A stretch of 64,000 nt of DNA from Arcobacter aquimarinus (GTDB taxonomy: Bacteria; Campylobacterota; Campylobacteria; Campylobacterales; Arcobacteraceae), in NCBI RefSeq assembly GCF_013177635.1, contig NZ_CP030944.1, forward strand, positions 372,001-436,000, read 5' to 3'. Of this stretch, positions 1 through 10,263 are shown piece by piece. The notes beneath the pieces are model-generated. The model saw nothing but the letters and a program-made list of their open reading frames with translations, was not told the origin of the DNA and made no database searches. A program made the translations under genes and the position numbers. Within the stretch, counting starts at the first letter, position 1, and every line of letters begins with the position of its first letter.

Positions 1-1500
1 AACGGCCATTTGTGTTAAATTGATTATTGTATCTATGTTCATAACAGGAATAAAAAATACAATAGCTGAACCAATACCACCTAAAACTGTTAAAATTGCA
101 ACAAATGCAATAGCATAAGTTGAAACTCTTCTATCATTAAATTCTATAGAAATAGCTTCCTCTTTTGCCGAATAAAAATACATAACAGCAATCAATTTAA
201 AATAATAATATACAGAAATTATAGTAGCTACAATAGCAACTATTGTAAGAGCTGTATATCCAGCATTTATAGCTTCTGTGAATACATAAAATTTACCTAT
301 AAATCCTATCGTTGATGGAATCCCAGCAAGTGAGAATAAAAATATCGTCATCATAGCTGCTAAAAAAGGTCTCTCTTTTGCTAAACCTTTAAAATCATCA
401 TATGTAATTTTTATATTTGTATCAGAAATAATATGTGAAGCTAATCCAAATGCTCCTAAAGCTGATAATAAATAAGCTATTAAATAAAACATTATTGCGT
501 AAGCTGAATCAATATTTAACAGTTCACCATCTTTATAACTTAAAGCAATAAAAGCTAATAGTAAGTAACCTGTGTGAACTATTGATGAAGCAGCTAACAT
601 TCTTTTTACAATTTGTTGAGTAATTGCTAGCCATGTTCCAAAGATTAGAGTAAAGATTATAATTATAGAGATAATTTCATCCCAAAAATCAATTATAGGA
701 TAGATATAATCTAAAATTGCTCTTAAGAAAAATGAGAAAATAGCAATTTTAAATGTTGAAGCCATATAAGCTGTGATAATCATAGGGGAACCTCTATAAA
801 TATCAAGTACCCAAGATTGGAAAGGGAAAGCTGCAATTTTAAATAAGAATGTAAATAAAATTAGAGTTAATCCAATATATACTAAAGCCATATTTTCTTC
901 ATTTGCATTAATTATAAAAGATGAAATAGCTGCTAAATTTGTACTTCCTGTTGCTCCATAAACTAAAACAACTCCTAGAAGATAAAATGCACCAATAAAT
1001 GAACCTAAAACTAAATATTTAAAAATTGCTTCAACTCTTTTTGAATCTTCTGTATTGTATCCAACCATAATATACACAGAAAAAGATGCTATTTCTAAAG
1101 CAATATAAGCAGTTACTAACTCATTTGAATGAGCTAAAATCATCATTCCAAATAAAGCAAATAATAAAATACTAAAAAATTCACCTTTAAAATACTCTCT
1201 ATGTTGGAAGTAATGCTCACCAATTAGTAAAGTTAATAACGTTCCAGCAATTAATAAAATATTAAAAAAGTTTGAATATGTATCAAAAGTTAATACATTA
1301 TTTAAAAAATGAGGAAAAGGTTGAATAGAATATAAACTGTTTATGCTAATTAATGAAAATACTAATGCAATAATAAGAAAAATTGAAGAAACAACAATAA
1401 AGTTTTTTACATTAAATCTTTCATACATACTCATAAACATAAGTACAAGTGCTCCAATTAAAATTGATAGGGCAGGTATTAAGTAAAAAAATTGACTCAT
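1..1500 (-). CDS. nuoN: NADH-quinone oxidoreductase subunit N (partial, 3' end outside window)
   Basis: Antiporter-like membrane subunit of complex I, part of the proton-pumping arm in the inner membrane. An open frame of 500 codons runs from an ATG at 1500 to the window edge without a stop and begins [14 protein letters not shown]. It is hydrophobic throughout, with many predicted membrane helices and the conserved [16 protein letters not shown] region typical of the NuoL/M/N family. E. coli NuoN is about 485 residues, so only a few C-terminal residues should be missing. Its ATG overlaps the nuoM stop (ATGA), indicating translational coupling. It is the last nuo gene visible in the operon. 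Confidence 0.93.
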   Translation of the reverse strand, partial: MSQFFYLIPALSILIGALVLMFMSMYERFNVKNFIVVSSIFLIIALVFSLISINSLYSIQPFPHFLNNVLTFDTYSNFFNILLIAGTLLTLLIGEHYFQHREYFKGEFFSILLFALFGMMILAHSNELVTAYIALEIASFSVYIMVGYNTEDSKRVEAIFKYLVLGSFIGAFYLLGVVLVYGATGSTNLAAISSFIINANEENMALVYIGLTLILFTFLFKIAAFPFQSWVLDIYRGSPMIITAYMASTFKIAIFSFFLRAILDYIYPIIDFWDEIISIIIIFTLIFGTWLAITQQIVKRMLAASSIVHTGYLLLAFIALSYKDGELLNIDSAYAIMFYLIAYLLSALGAFGLASHIISDTNIKITYDDFKGLAKERPFLAAMMTIFLFSLAGIPSTIGFIGKFYVFTEAINAGYTALTIVAIVATIISVYYYFKLIAVMYFYSAKEEAISIEFNDRRVSTYAIAFVAILTVLGGIGSAIVFFIPVMNIDTIINLTQMAV

Positions 1501-2984
1501 TTTGTTGCTCCGATTTGTAAAATATCATTTAAATAATGAGTAACTGTTGGTTCAAATTTATTTATAAAAACTTCTGGATAAAATCCCATCAAAAATACCA
1601 AGATTACCCAAGGAATAAGACCAATTATCTCTTTTATTTTTAAGTCTCTCATTACAAGTTCATTTGAACCTTCAGGTCTATCTTGTAAAATGGCTCTTTG
1701 GAACATCCATAACATATAAGTAGCTCCAATGATAACTGTTAATGCAGCAACATATCCTAAACCTTTATTAAATTCATAGATTCCAAAAATTATTAAAAGT
1801 TCCGATACAAATCCATTTGTTCCAGGAAGTCCAACATTTGCAAATAACATAATTGCGAAAATAAATGTAAAAATAGGTGCTTTTTTAGCAATACCACCTA
1901 AGTCTTTTATTGTTTTAAATCCAGTTTGTTCTTGCATTAAACCTACAAGTAAAAATAGTGCTCCTGTTGCAATTGCATGAGCAATTATTAGGTATAAAGC
2001 ACCATTTATTCCATAAGAATTTAATGAAAAAATTCCAGCAGCTATGAAACTTAGATGAGAAGCTGATGAATATGCAAACATTCTTTTTATATCATCTTGC
2101 ATAAGAGCAGCAATTCCAAAATAGATTAATCCAAATAAACCAACTGCTACAAACCAAGTTGAAAATTCAATATAAATATCTGGAAAAATAGGAATCATAA
2201 ATCTAACAATTGCATAAACTCCTAATTTTGCCATAATTGAAGATAATAAAAATACTGCACCAGTTGGAGCATTTTTATATGTTTCCATAATCCAAGTATG
2301 AAGAGGAAAAATAGGAATTTTTATAGCAAATGCTGCAAGAAAGGCTAAAAATAACCAAATTTTTGCATTATGGTCAAGAGTTGATATAGTCATTAATTTA
2401 TCATAAGCAAATGACCAATGACCAAATTCATTATTGTATGAAACCCCTAAATATAAAATAGCTATAAACATAAGAAGTGAACCAGCCATTGTATAAACAG
2501 TTACTTTAATTGTTGTAAATACTTTATTTCCAAATCCATAAAGACCAATTAGTAAAAATACAGGTAAAAGCATAACTTCCCAAAAGAAGTAAAATAAAAC
2601 TACATCTAAAGATAATAAAGTTCCCGTTACTCCTGTTTGAACTAATAGCATATTTATCCAATAACCTTTAGTTTTACCTTCCCATAATAATAAATAAGAA
2701 CTTGGAATAAGTATTGCAATCATCATTAAAATTGTTAGTGAAAAACCATCTAGCCCAATATAATAATTAATTCCATAAGTTTCAATCCATGGAATATTTG
2801 TAACAAATTGCATTCCAGAACTTGGTTCAAATTCAATATATATTTTTAGTACTAAAGCAAGAATAACAGTTGTAGTTAAAAAAGCAATATTTCTAATTGT
2901 ATTTATATCTCTTGTTGTAAGCATTAATCCAAAAGCAACAACAGCAGGTAAAAATATTATAAATGAAAGTATATCTGAGCTCAT
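1497..2984 (-). CDS. nuoM: NADH-quinone oxidoreductase subunit M
   Basis: Antiporter-like proton-pumping subunit of complex I. The 495-residue protein is almost entirely transmembrane. It carries the family signatures [20 protein letters not shown] (around residues 220-245) and [17 protein letters not shown] (around 300). A conserved membrane Glu lies in [15 protein letters not shown], as expected for the proton channel. The length is normal for NuoM. It starts 1 base after the nuoL stop and overlaps nuoN by 4 bases. Identification is secure from the motifs and from gene order between nuoL and nuoN. Confidence 0.97.
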   Translation of the reverse strand: MSSDILSFIIFLPAVVAFGLMLTTRDINTIRNIAFLTTTVILALVLKIYIEFEPSSGMQFVTNIPWIETYGINYYIGLDGFSLTILMMIAILIPSSYLLLWEGKTKGYWINMLLVQTGVTGTLLSLDVVLFYFFWEVMLLPVFLLIGLYGFGNKVFTTIKVTVYTMAGSLLMFIAILYLGVSYNNEFGHWSFAYDKLMTISTLDHNAKIWLFLAFLAAFAIKIPIFPLHTWIMETYKNAPTGAVFLLSSIMAKLGVYAIVRFMIPIFPDIYIEFSTWFVAVGLFGLIYFGIAALMQDDIKRMFAYSSASHLSFIAAGIFSLNSYGINGALYLIIAHAIATGALFLLVGLMQEQTGFKTIKDLGGIAKKAPIFTFIFAIMLFANVGLPGTNGFVSELLIIFGIYEFNKGLGYVAALTVIIGATYMLWMFQRAILQDRPEGSNELVMRDLKIKEIIGLIPWVILVFLMGFYPEVFINKFEPTVTHYLNDILQIGATK

Positions 2985-2985
2985 A

Positions 2986-4872
2986 CTACAATCCTAATTT
3001 GATATATAAATATACAAAAATACAAGTCATTCCAACTAGCATAAATGCAGCATAAAATCTAACATTTGCATTTTGTATCATTGCAACTTTTTTACCTATA
3101 TTTACAAAAGCATTTGATGAATTCATAATCAAGGCATCAATTATTTTATTATCAAGAATTCTATCTATAAATACAGATAGTGCTTTTGTTGGTTGAACAA
3201 ATATTGAATCATAAATTTCATCAATATAAAATTTATTACCTATAAATCCAGTTTCATTTTCTGGTTTTGATAAATCAAAATTTGCATATTTTGAATAAGC
3301 TGCCATAATTCCAGTTGCTGCAACTATTATTGATAAAGCCATTAAAACATACTCTGTTGTATGGTCCATATGAATTTGTTTTGAGTTTAATTGAGAAAGC
3401 CAAGTATCAACAAAATGACTTCCTCCAAAAATTGCAGGAAGATTTAGAAATCCAGCTCCAATAGCACCAACTGCTAAAATCAATAACGGAATAGTAATAG
3501 TTTTTGATGTATATACATACTCTTCATTATGATGATTTGGTGCAACAAAAACAATAAAATACATTCTAAACATATAATAAGCTGTTAAAAATGCTGTAAA
3601 CATAGCAATTGCCCAAATTAAATATTGCTTCTCTTGAAAAGCAGCTGCTAAAATAGCATCTTTAGAGAAGAATCCAGAAAAAGGAGGAATTCCTGAAATT
3701 GCAATAACTCCAATTAAAAAAGTTGTTCCAATAATTGGTAAACTTGCACGATGTTGAGCAATTTTAAAGATATTTTGTTCATGGTGCAGGGCAATTATTA
3801 TTCCTCCAGCTCCCATAAATAACATTGCCTTAAAGAATGCATGTGTGAAAACATGAAATAAACCAGTTGAATAAAATCCAAGACCAACAGCTATAAACAT
3901 ATAACCTAATTGACTCATAGTTGAGTAAGCAAGAATTTTTTTAATATCAGTTTGACGTGTTGCAATGATTGCCGCAAGTAAAGCAGAAAATGCCCCGATA
4001 TAAGCTATAAATAATCCAATTTCTTCAATTTCACTATATAAAAAGTGAAATCTTGCAACCATATAAACCCCAGCGGTTACCATTGTAGCTGCGTGAATTA
4101 AAGCTGAAATTGGAGTAGGTCCTGCCATTGCATCAGGAAGCCAAACATAAAGAGGAATCTGTGCTGATTTTCCCATTGCTCCTACGAATAATAAAAATCC
4201 CGAAACAATAAGTAATTCATTTGAAACATTCCCTATATTTGCTTCAATTGTTCCAAAAGATAAATCAACTTGAGCTAATGCAAAAAATAGTGTTACAACT
4301 CCAAGTAAAAAACCAAAATCACCAACTCTATTTACTATAAATGCCTTATTTGCGGCAAGTACATTTTGGGCATTTCCATAATGAAATTTGATTAATAAAT
4401 ATGAACAAACTCCAACCCCTTCCCAACCAATAAATAAGATTATTGGATTATCAGCAAGTACCAGAATAAGCATTGAAGCTAAGAATAGGTTAAAATAGGC
4501 AAAGAATTTACCAAATCCATTATCTCCTTTCATATAACCAATTGCATAAATATGAATTAACCATCCAACAAAAGTTACGAACATTGACATAAAAATTGAA
4601 AGATTATCTCCTAAAAGACTCATTTCAATATTTAATTTATCAACATTTAACCATGTAAAAAGATGTTGTTTGAATATGATATTCTCTTCATTCATTCTTA
4701 AAAATAAAGAAAAAGTGATTAAAAAAGAGATAAAAGGAGTAATTGTTCCTATTAATGCAAAATATATATCATCAACTTTATGTTTTTTTATATGATAAAA
4801 ATATAATAATCCATTAAAAATAGCACCTAATAAAGGAGCTAAAATTATCCAAATTAATAGTGAACTATTCAT
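2986..4872 (-). CDS. nuoL: NADH-quinone oxidoreductase subunit L
   Basis: Largest antiporter-like subunit of complex I, distal end of the membrane arm, with the long lateral helix at its C terminus. At 628 residues it is of usual length. Recognisable motifs are FIGWEGVGVCSYLLIKFHYG (around 150), PTPISALIHAATMVTAGVYM (around 255-275) and DIKKILAYSTMSQLGYMF (around 310). Near residue 545 a soluble stretch (FIGNKFYIDEIYDSIFVQP) leads to the terminal anchoring helix. Its ATG at 4872 overlaps the nuoK stop by 4 bases, so the nuoK-L junction is translationally coupled. Confidence 0.97.
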   Translation of the reverse strand: MNSSLLIWIILAPLLGAIFNGLLYFYHIKKHKVDDIYFALIGTITPFISFLITFSLFLRMNEENIIFKQHLFTWLNVDKLNIEMSLLGDNLSIFMSMFVTFVGWLIHIYAIGYMKGDNGFGKFFAYFNLFLASMLILVLADNPIILFIGWEGVGVCSYLLIKFHYGNAQNVLAANKAFIVNRVGDFGFLLGVVTLFFALAQVDLSFGTIEANIGNVSNELLIVSGFLLFVGAMGKSAQIPLYVWLPDAMAGPTPISALIHAATMVTAGVYMVARFHFLYSEIEEIGLFIAYIGAFSALLAAIIATRQTDIKKILAYSTMSQLGYMFIAVGLGFYSTGLFHVFTHAFFKAMLFMGAGGIIIALHHEQNIFKIAQHRASLPIIGTTFLIGVIAISGIPPFSGFFSKDAILAAAFQEKQYLIWAIAMFTAFLTAYYMFRMYFIVFVAPNHHNEEYVYTSKTITIPLLILAVGAIGAGFLNLPAIFGGSHFVDTWLSQLNSKQIHMDHTTEYVLMALSIIVAATGIMAAYSKYANFDLSKPENETGFIGNKFYIDEIYDSIFVQPTKALSVFIDRILDNKIIDALIMNSSNAFVNIGKKVAMIQNANVRFYAAFMLVGMTCIFVYLYIKLGL

Positions 4873-5183
4873 GATTTTTCCCCTTGTGTAAGAGTTGTGA
4901 AAATATCAGTATTTAATGATTTTTTAGATCTATATAATAAAATTATTACGGATAAAAATATAGCAGCTTCAGCAGCAGCAATTGATATAACCATAATAGT
5001 TATAATTTGGGGGTCAAGATTAAAATGATATCTTGCAAATGTAACTAAAAATAGATTTACTCCATTTAACATAAGCTCAATTGACATATAGATTACAAAG
5101 ATATTTTTTCTTGCAATCACACCTACTACACCAATTGAAAAAAGTATCATTGATACAAAAGCATAAGAAGTAAGAGTTAACAT
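4869..5183 (-). CDS. nuoK: NADH-quinone oxidoreductase subunit K
   Basis: Small membrane subunit of complex I near the junction with the peripheral arm. The 104-residue protein has three predicted helices. It keeps the acidic residues expected in helices 2 and 3: IELMLNGVNLFLV around 35-47 and ISIAAAEAAIFLSVIILLYR around 67-87. Length matches the family (about 100). It lies 2 bases downstream of nuoJ and overlaps nuoL, so it sits in the usual J-K-L order. Confidence 0.96.
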   Translation of the reverse strand: MLTLTSYAFVSMILFSIGVVGVIARKNIFVIYMSIELMLNGVNLFLVTFARYHFNLDPQIITIMVISIAAAEAAIFLSVIILLYRSKKSLNTDIFTTLTQGEKS

Positions 5184-5185
5184 TT

Positions 5186-5710
5186 TTAGTTCTCCTTGCT
5201 ATTTAGTTTAGATTTTCTTTTTTTAGCAAGAACTACTGAGCCTATAAGTGCTATTAATAATAAAATAGAGATTAATTCAAAAGATATAATCCAATTATTA
5301 TAAAGTTCTAAACCAACAGGTTTTATATCACCAAAACCAGTATCAACGATTGATAAATCTTTATGTGGAAGATTTGATACAGCTTTCAAAACTAAAACAT
5401 TTAAAGGAATCATTATTACTGCTGTAATAGCTATAAGTTTATATTTATTAGGTTCTTTTGGTAAATCTTCTTCTTTTATATTTAAGAACATTAAAATAAA
5501 AAGAATAAGTGTCATTATTGCACCTGCATAAACAATTATTTGAACAAGGAATAAAAATATTGCATTTAAAAGTGCGAACATTCCAGCAACACTTAACATA
5601 GTAATTAAGATACCCAATGCACTATGCATTGGATTTGAAGATATTACCATTGTAATAGCTCCACCAATTGCAAAAATTGCCAAAGCAATAAAAATTAAAT
5701 CAGCCATCAT
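5186..5710 (-). CDS. nuoJ: NADH-quinone oxidoreductase subunit J
   Basis: Membrane subunit of complex I containing the helix 3 pi-bulge region that links quinone chemistry to pumping. The 174-residue protein has five predicted helices. The conserved block FLFLVQIIVYAGAIMTLILF is at about residues 51-70. The frame opens with two ATG codons; a Shine-Dalgarno AAGGA lies 5 bases before the first, so I keep the first. It overlaps the nuoI stop by 11 bases, so translation is probably coupled. Confidence 0.95.
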   Translation of the reverse strand: MMADLIFIALAIFAIGGAITMVISSNPMHSALGILITMLSVAGMFALLNAIFLFLVQIIVYAGAIMTLILFILMFLNIKEEDLPKEPNKYKLIAITAVIMIPLNVLVLKAVSNLPHKDLSIVDTGFGDIKPVGLELYNNWIISFELISILLLIALIGSVVLAKKRKSKLNSKEN

Positions 5711-6206
5711 TTAAATCCTTTGATCTTTCATTTGCCATTAAAGCTTTTTTATTCAAAACAAAATCTTCTCTTTTTGAAGCTGTAAAGGAGAAGATTCCTG
5801 TATCCATTCTAATGGCATCACAAGGACAAGCTTCTACGCAATATCCACAAAATACACACTCTAGCAAATCTATTTTAAACTCTTTTGGTCTTTTTTCGTC
5901 ATGTTCATCAAATCGTTCTTCTGCTTCAATAAAGATACATTCAGCTGGACATGCAGTTGCACACATAAAACAAGCAACACATTTTTCTGTTCCATCATCA
6001 TGTTTTGTCAGTCTGTGAACACCTCTGTATCTTTCATTTAAGTCAGTTGGTTGAACTTCTGGATATTGCATAGTTTTTAGGTTATTAACATTACTTAAAT
6101 TTTTCATAAAATGTTTAAGTGTTGTTTTCATACCACCTGCGATAGCTGGAAGATATAATTTATCTTTAAACGATTTTCCGTATCTTGGTACTACTTTTAT
6201 TCCCAT
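5700..6206 (-). CDS. nuoI: NADH-quinone oxidoreductase subunit I (2x[4Fe-4S])
   Basis: Peripheral iron-sulfur subunit carrying clusters N6a and N6b, passing electrons towards NuoB. The 168-residue protein has two ferredoxin motifs, CVACFMCATACP (around residues 77-88) and CVFCGYCVEACPCDAI (around 116-131). The second has an extra Cys after CP where an ordinary residue is usual. It is preceded by a short amphipathic N terminus. It is separated from nuoH by 1 base and overlaps nuoJ by 11 bases. Confidence 0.96.
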   Translation of the reverse strand: MGIKVVPRYGKSFKDKLYLPAIAGGMKTTLKHFMKNLSNVNNLKTMQYPEVQPTDLNERYRGVHRLTKHDDGTEKCVACFMCATACPAECIFIEAEERFDEHDEKRPKEFKIDLLECVFCGYCVEACPCDAIRMDTGIFSFTASKREDFVLNKKALMANERSKDLNDG

Positions 6207-6207
6207 T

Positions 6208-7485
6208 TTAACTTCCTTTTATTACTACAATAATTGCTGTTATTACGATATTCAAAAGAGCTAAAGGTATAAGAACTTTCCATCCTAACATTTGTAGTTG
6301 GTCGTATCTAAATCTTAATACAGTCCATCTAACCCAAATAAATACAAAAGCAACTAAAAAGAACTTAATTAGAAAAGTTGCTATTTGAATAACGGCAGTT
6401 ATAATATTTATACCATTTGTTCCAAGTCCTGTTACTAAAAACGAAATTAAAACAGCTATTAAAACCAAAGTAATTGACCAAAATGCAATAGTTAAAATTT
6501 TAGTCTCTTTCTCTCTTGATTTATTTTCTCCTATTGCTTTATTATTTTTTTTCATCCATCTTGTAAAGAATAAAATTTTTATAGGAAGCAGTATTATAAT
6601 TGCTAAAATAATATAATTTATATTACTTTGAATTTGATTTGTATCTAACCAAGGAATTTGATAACCACCAAAAAATAAAGTTACAATAATAGCACTAGAG
6701 GCACTCATAGCAGCATATTCACCAACTTGGAAAAGTCCAAATCTCATAGCACTATATTCAGTATGATAACCAGCAACTAACTCAGATTCTCCTTCTGCTA
6801 AATCAAAAGGTGCTCTATTTGTTTCTGCAAATGCACAAACAATAAAAATAATAGCAGCTAATGGTTGTACAAAAATACCCCACATAGGAATAAATCCTAA
6901 GTATGTTCCACTTTGAGCATTTACCATATCTGTTAAATGAATTGAACCATAAGAAATAATCATAGAAATAATAGCAAGTCCCATTGCTGCTTCATAAGAG
7001 ATAACTTGAGCTGAAGCTCTAATAGAACCTAATAGTCCGTATTTACTTCCAGAAGAGTAACCTCCTAAAATTATTCCATAAACACTAAGTCCTGCAAAGG
7101 CAATAAACCACATAATTCCAAGATGATTTGGAATTGCTTGCATAATATGCTCTTTTCCATCAATAACCAAAACATCAGCAAAAGGAACTACTGCAAAAGT
7201 AAGAAATGAACATAAAAATACTATTGCAGGAGCTATTGTAAAGAAAAACTTATATCTAATATGAGAAGGAGTAAAATCCTCTTTAAATACAAGTTTTAGC
7301 ATATCTGCAAAACTTTGAATTAATCCACCTAATCTAAAAGGACCAATATTACATCTATTTGGACCACTTCTATCTTGCATAAATCCAGAAACTCTTCTCT
7401 CCCACCATACAAATAAAGGAGTTAATCCAACAGCAAGTAAAGAAGCTATGGCAATATTTATAATGATAATAGTTGTACTACTCAT
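6208..7485 (-). CDS. nuoH: NADH-quinone oxidoreductase subunit H (extended)
   Basis: Membrane subunit of complex I forming much of the quinone-binding chamber. Conserved blocks are RSGPNRCNIGPFRLGGLIQS near the N terminus, CAFAETNRAPFDLAEGESEL around 222-241, and a C-terminal block containing RFRYDQLQMLGWKV. At 425 residues it is about 100 longer than E. coli NuoH (about 325). The extra segment (roughly residues 285-370) holds about two added hydrophobic helices around a charged loop (KKNNKAIGENKSREKETK). It overlaps the nuoG stop by 4 bases. Confidence 0.95.
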   Translation of the reverse strand: MSSTTIIIINIAIASLLAVGLTPLFVWWERRVSGFMQDRSGPNRCNIGPFRLGGLIQSFADMLKLVFKEDFTPSHIRYKFFFTIAPAIVFLCSFLTFAVVPFADVLVIDGKEHIMQAIPNHLGIMWFIAFAGLSVYGIILGGYSSGSKYGLLGSIRASAQVISYEAAMGLAIISMIISYGSIHLTDMVNAQSGTYLGFIPMWGIFVQPLAAIIFIVCAFAETNRAPFDLAEGESELVAGYHTEYSAMRFGLFQVGEYAAMSASSAIIVTLFFGGYQIPWLDTNQIQSNINYIILAIIILLPIKILFFTRWMKKNNKAIGENKSREKETKILTIAFWSITLVLIAVLISFLVTGLGTNGINIITAVIQIATFLIKFFLVAFVFIWVRWTVLRFRYDQLQMLGWKVLIPLALLNIVITAIIVVIKGS

Positions 7486-8918
7486 ATAGTTCCTTTTTCA
7501 ATCAGGGATTTTAAATCTTCTATAATTGTTGTTATGTTTTTTTTAGGATAGTTTTTATTCATTTTAGATACTACTTTTTGTTTAATACCATCACAATTTA
7601 TATATGTTCCTGATTTTTCATAAAAAGAAGCAAGTGCTATTGAAATATTAGAATGCTCAATTGTTGCACAATTGTGTGTAAAAAATGAGATAATTTTTTT
7701 ATTTTCTAAAAGCTTAATATTAGTATCAAAATAGTTGTTATCAATAATCAAAACTAAAGAAGAGTTATTTAGTTTTTCTTCAAAAAACTCTTTTGTATCA
7801 TCAATATTTAATTCCTTAAAAGAGGCTCTATTTGATGTTTTATCACTTTTTCTTAGATAATCATCCGCAAAATTTTCATCTATTGTATTAGGTGAATATC
7901 CTGAAATATCTAAATTTAATTTTGAGGCTAAATTTTTTAAATTTAACATCTCTTCATAAGAAAGATTTGCACTTAATAAAAGTAGAGTTTTTTTACTAGT
8001 AGTTAGTTCTTTAAAAATAGAAGCAATAGCCGTAGTTATATCTGTTTTAGATTTTTCTACTATGATATCTTCAAATCTATTTTCATTTTCGTTATGGTGT
8101 GACAATCTTCCTTCATCACACATAAACCAACCATTGATGTTTTTATTAACTCTTGGTCTAAATCTAAAAATTTGGTCATCTTTGTATTTTTCTTTTCTAT
8201 GGTCAACATATATATTACATCCTTTTGAACAACCACTACAAATTGCATCAAAAGTCTCTAAAAACCAAACTCTTTGTTTAAATCTAAAATCTTTATTAGT
8301 TAATGCTCCAACAGGACATAAATCAATAACATTCATCGCATAAGGATTATTTAAAGGTTTTCCTGGAAATGTTCCAATAACCGAATGGTCAGCTCGACTT
8401 ATAACTCCTAATTCATGTGTTTTAGTTATTGTTGAGCAAAATCTTACACATCTTGTACAAAGTACACATCTTTCTTGGTCAAGCATTACATTAGAGCCTA
8501 AATCAACTCTTTTTCTTGCATGATTTTTTGCTTCAAGATTTATTCTTGATTCATAAAATCCTGATTCCATATAATAATCTTGAAGTTTACATTCACCTGC
8601 TTGGTCACAAGTTGGACAATCAATAGGATGATTTATAAGTTCAAGTTCTAAAATATCTCGTCTAACTTTTTCAATATTTTCACCCTTAGTTCTTACAATC
8701 ATTCCATCTTTAACAGGAGTATCACAAGCAATTTGTGGTCTTTTTTGACCTTCGATTTCAACCATACACATTCTACAGTTTCCATCTTTCCCTAATGCTT
8801 GATGATAACAAAAGTGAGGGATATGAATGTTCTCATCCAATAATTTATCAATTAACAAGCTTCCTTTAGAAGCTTGCATTTGCATTCCATTTATTGTAAT
8901 ACTTACTAGTTCACCCAT
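7482..8918 (-). CDS. nuoG: NADH-quinone oxidoreductase subunit G (short form)
   Basis: Iron-sulfur subunit of the complex I NADH module. Visible ligands: a [2Fe-2S] set at C37, C48, C51 and C65; a His/Cys N5 set at H97, C101, C104 and C110; an N4 set beginning C151, C154, C157; and an N7-like CSGCSKGC motif near 227. The rest of the molybdopterin-oxidoreductase-like part is much reduced: the protein is 478 residues against roughly 800-900 in typical NuoG. A remnant of the usual fold, FYEKSGTYINCDGIKQ, is still present near the C terminus. The gene follows gltA after 32 bases and overlaps nuoH. Confidence 0.93.
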   Translation of the reverse strand: MGELVSITINGMQMQASKGSLLIDKLLDENIHIPHFCYHQALGKDGNCRMCMVEIEGQKRPQIACDTPVKDGMIVRTKGENIEKVRRDILELELINHPIDCPTCDQAGECKLQDYYMESGFYESRINLEAKNHARKRVDLGSNVMLDQERCVLCTRCVRFCSTITKTHELGVISRADHSVIGTFPGKPLNNPYAMNVIDLCPVGALTNKDFRFKQRVWFLETFDAICSGCSKGCNIYVDHRKEKYKDDQIFRFRPRVNKNINGWFMCDEGRLSHHNENENRFEDIIVEKSKTDITTAIASIFKELTTSKKTLLLLSANLSYEEMLNLKNLASKLNLDISGYSPNTIDENFADDYLRKSDKTSNRASFKELNIDDTKEFFEEKLNNSSLVLIIDNNYFDTNIKLLENKKIISFFTHNCATIEHSNISIALASFYEKSGTYINCDGIKQKVVSKMNKNYPKKNITTIIEDLKSLIEKGTI

Positions 8919-8950
8919 ATCTTATTCCCTCACCCTTAAGTTAGTTTTTC

Positions 8951-10237
8951 TTAGTTTCCTGTATATAATTGTCTTGGTCTTGCAATTTTATGTTTTGGAT
9001 CTTGTTTTAATTCAGACCATTGCGCTAACCATCCTGGAGTTCTACCAATAACAAAGATTGGAGTAAACATTTCAACAGGGATTTTTAAAGCAGTTAAAAT
9101 TACACCAGAATAGAAGTCAATATTTGGATATAAACCTCTTTGTTTGAAGTAATCATCACTTAATGCAGCTTCTTCAACAGCAGCAGCAATGTCAAGTAAT
9201 TTAGAGTCAAGTTTTAATTCTTCTCTTAATTTATCTTGTAATCCTTTTAATGTTTCAGCTCTTGGGTCTCTGTTTTTATAAACTCTGTGTCCGAATCCCA
9301 TCAATCTAAATGGATCATTTTTATCTTTTGCTTTTGCAATATAAGTAGGAACATTTTTAACATCACCAATTAATTTTAATTGATCCATAACTTTTTCATT
9401 TGCTCCACCATGTGCACTTCCCCATAATGCAGAAATACCAGATGCGATAGCAACATAAGGGTGAGCTTCTGTTGAACCAACGTTTCTAACTGTTGTTGTA
9501 GAAGCATTTTGTTCGTGGTCAGCATGTAAAGTTAAGATTGCATCTAATGCATCAATTTCAACTTGTTTGATTTCATCATTTCTTCCATCACCTAAATATT
9601 TCATTCTTCCACCTGGATATGCTCTTAACATATATAAGAAGTTTTCAGTGAAATATCTATTTACATCTGGATAAATTAGTGGAGTACCAATTGAGTTTCT
9701 ATAAGCCATAGCTGCAATAACTGGCATTTTTGCTAAGATTCTTCTTCTCATCATTTTGAATTGTTCTTCATCTTCTAAATGTAAGTGATCTTTATAAAAT
9801 GCTGATAATGCCATAGTTGCTGCTCCCATAGTTGCCATTGGGTGCGCACCATCTGGTAAAGCATCAAATAATCTAATAATTCCTTCATTTAAGAAAGATC
9901 TATGTCTAATTTCTAAATCAAAGTTTCTTGAAGCTTCAGGAGTTGGAAGTTTTCCTCTCATTAATAAATAAGAAACATCTAAGAAAGAGTGTTTACCAGC
10001 AAGTTCTGAAATATCATAACCTCTATATCTTAATTCTGAATTTTCACCATCAATGAATGTAATTTTTGATTCACAAGATGCAGTTGAAGTATAACCTGGG
10101 TCATAAGTAAACATACCTGAATCTTTGTAGAAGCTTGAAATATCTACTACACTAGGTCCTCTTGTTCCATCAACAATATTGTATTCATAAGTTTTACCAT
10201 TTCTGTTGTCAGTAAACGTCATTGTATTTTTTGCCAT
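8951..10237 (-). CDS. gltA: Citrate synthase (type II)
   Basis: Condenses acetyl-CoA and oxaloacetate to citrate, first step of the TCA cycle, in the cytoplasm. The 428-residue protein has the catalytic His regions WGSAHGGANEKV and GFGHRVYKNRDPRA and the catalytic Asp in PNIDFYSGVIL. Length and N-terminal domain fit hexameric type II enzymes. The start is supported by AGGAG 7 bases upstream. It lies on the same strand between nuoF (26-base gap) and nuoG (32-base gap), with no obvious promoter or terminator on either side. Inference: it is co-transcribed with complex I. Confidence 0.97.
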   Translation of the reverse strand: MAKNTMTFTDNRNGKTYEYNIVDGTRGPSVVDISSFYKDSGMFTYDPGYTSTASCESKITFIDGENSELRYRGYDISELAGKHSFLDVSYLLMRGKLPTPEASRNFDLEIRHRSFLNEGIIRLFDALPDGAHPMATMGAATMALSAFYKDHLHLEDEEQFKMMRRRILAKMPVIAAMAYRNSIGTPLIYPDVNRYFTENFLYMLRAYPGGRMKYLGDGRNDEIKQVEIDALDAILTLHADHEQNASTTTVRNVGSTEAHPYVAIASGISALWGSAHGGANEKVMDQLKLIGDVKNVPTYIAKAKDKNDPFRLMGFGHRVYKNRDPRAETLKGLQDKLREELKLDSKLLDIAAAVEEAALSDDYFKQRGLYPNIDFYSGVILTALKIPVEMFTPIFVIGRTPGWLAQWSELKQDPKHKIARPRQLYTGN

Positions 10238-10263
10238 TGCATTTCTCCTATAATAAATTAAAT

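Noticed and set aside
8062-8343. Open frames opposite and within nuoG
   Set aside because: They lie inside a well-supported nuoG frame, have no ribosome sites and show no recognisable protein features.
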